A stretch of DNA of 7,422 nucleotides, taken from Comamonadaceae bacterium. Its GTDB lineage: Bacteria > Pseudomonadota > Gammaproteobacteria > Burkholderiales > Burkholderiaceae_C. The position numbers and the translations under genes are program-made. Positions 7,316 through 7,422 of the stretch are shown here, piece after piece; the first letter of the stretch is position 1, and each line of letters starts with the position of its first letter. The stretch is taken from contig CANJNX010000032.1 of NCBI GenBank assembly GCA_947475495.1, positions 1 to 7,422 of the forward strand, given 5' to 3'. The notes beneath the pieces were generated by a model. That model saw only the letters and a list, made by a program, of their open reading frames with translations. It did not search any database and was not told the DNA's origin.

Positions 7316-7325
7316 TACCCCACCT
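7298..7325 (+). promoter_or_regulatory. sigma-32 (heat-shock)-like promoter for the right-edge gene
   Basis: CTTGAAA (7298-7304) is an exact match to the RpoH -35 consensus. After 13 bases comes CCCCACCT (7318-7325), which differs from the -10 consensus CCCCATnT at one defined base. The spacing equals that of the E. coli dnaK P1 promoter. The predicted start, around 7332, would leave a leader of about 20 nt containing the SD sequence AAGGAG. Confidence 0.5.
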
Positions 7326-7352
7326 ACTACCTAGGTTTTAAGGAGTTTGACT

Positions 7353-7422
7353 ATGACCGACAACGTAAACACGTTAGACCAAGGCATTGGTTACGGGATT
7401 TCCGCCCAAGAGCGCAACAAAG
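7353..7422 (+). CDS. N-terminal fragment, probable Bax inhibitor-1/YccA family membrane protein
   Basis: Only the first 23 codons are present, MTDNVNTLDQGIGYGISAQE and then RNK; the frame is open to the right edge. The ATG has an SD sequence (AAGGAG, 7340-7345) seven bases upstream. The start, with its GYG motif followed by a QERNK-type stretch, resembles the cytoplasmic N-terminus of Comamonadaceae Bax-inhibitor-1/YccA proteins. These are seven-helix inner-membrane proteins; E. coli YccA interacts with the FtsH protease. The transmembrane part is outside the window, so the family call rests on memory of short sequences and is tentative. The overlapping sigma-70- and sigma-32-like promoters upstream would suit a membrane stress protein. 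Confidence 0.5.
   Translation, partial: MTDNVNTLDQGIGYGISAQERNK

Noticed and set aside
1..7422. Mobile elements, CRISPR arrays, tRNA genes, phage genes, restriction or toxin-antitoxin systems
   Set aside because: No transposase, direct-repeat array, cloverleaf or defence-type protein was seen on either strand; the window is dense housekeeping sequence.

Overview
The window reads as ordinary chromosomal DNA of a betaproteobacterium. The order rpsF-priB-rpsR, the sequence of PriB, the PpsA/PpsR pair and the VC_2705-type symporter all point to Burkholderiales, most likely Comamonadaceae (a Limnohabitans/Rhodoferax-like organism). That placement rests on recalled family resemblance and was not computed. 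No mobile element, CRISPR array, tRNA or rRNA is visible. Nearly all of the sequence is explained by eight genes, two of them cut by the window edges.

Region 1 (1-995, minus strand) is the start of the ribosomal-protein operon rpsF-priB-rpsR: S6, the primosomal protein N, and S18 running off the left edge. It is preceded by a TATAAT box and a leader. The leader holds a strong hairpin with a U-run, which looks like an attenuator or an S6:S18 autoregulatory site.

Region 2 (1056-5728, minus strand) is a two-gene unit. ppsA (phosphoenolpyruvate synthase) is joined by an ATGA stop/start overlap to a large sodium:solute symporter of the ActP/VC_2705 type. The symporter appears to carry the DUF4212 'small subunit' fused to its N-terminus. 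Region 3 (5729-6741, plus strand) is ppsR, divergent from ppsA. It encodes the bifunctional kinase/pyrophosphorylase that switches PpsA off and on. A 14-codon open frame with a good Shine-Dalgarno sequence sits directly in front of ppsR. Taken together, regions 2 and 3 suggest a gluconeogenic module: uptake of a small organic acid, conversion of pyruvate to PEP, and post-translational control of that step. The link to organic-acid uptake is inferred from the neighbours.

Region 4 (6764-7171, minus strand) is a small GlcG/HbpS-family protein gene that ends 22 bp from ppsR, tail to tail. Region 5 (7287-7422, plus strand) holds overlapping sigma-70-like and sigma-32 (heat-shock)-like promoter sequences and the first 23 codons of a gene that resembles a Bax-inhibitor-1/YccA family membrane protein.

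I did not find a clearly new system. The items most worth following are the rpsF leader hairpin, the ppsR leader frame, the heat-shock-like promoter at the right edge, and the domain architecture of the symporter.
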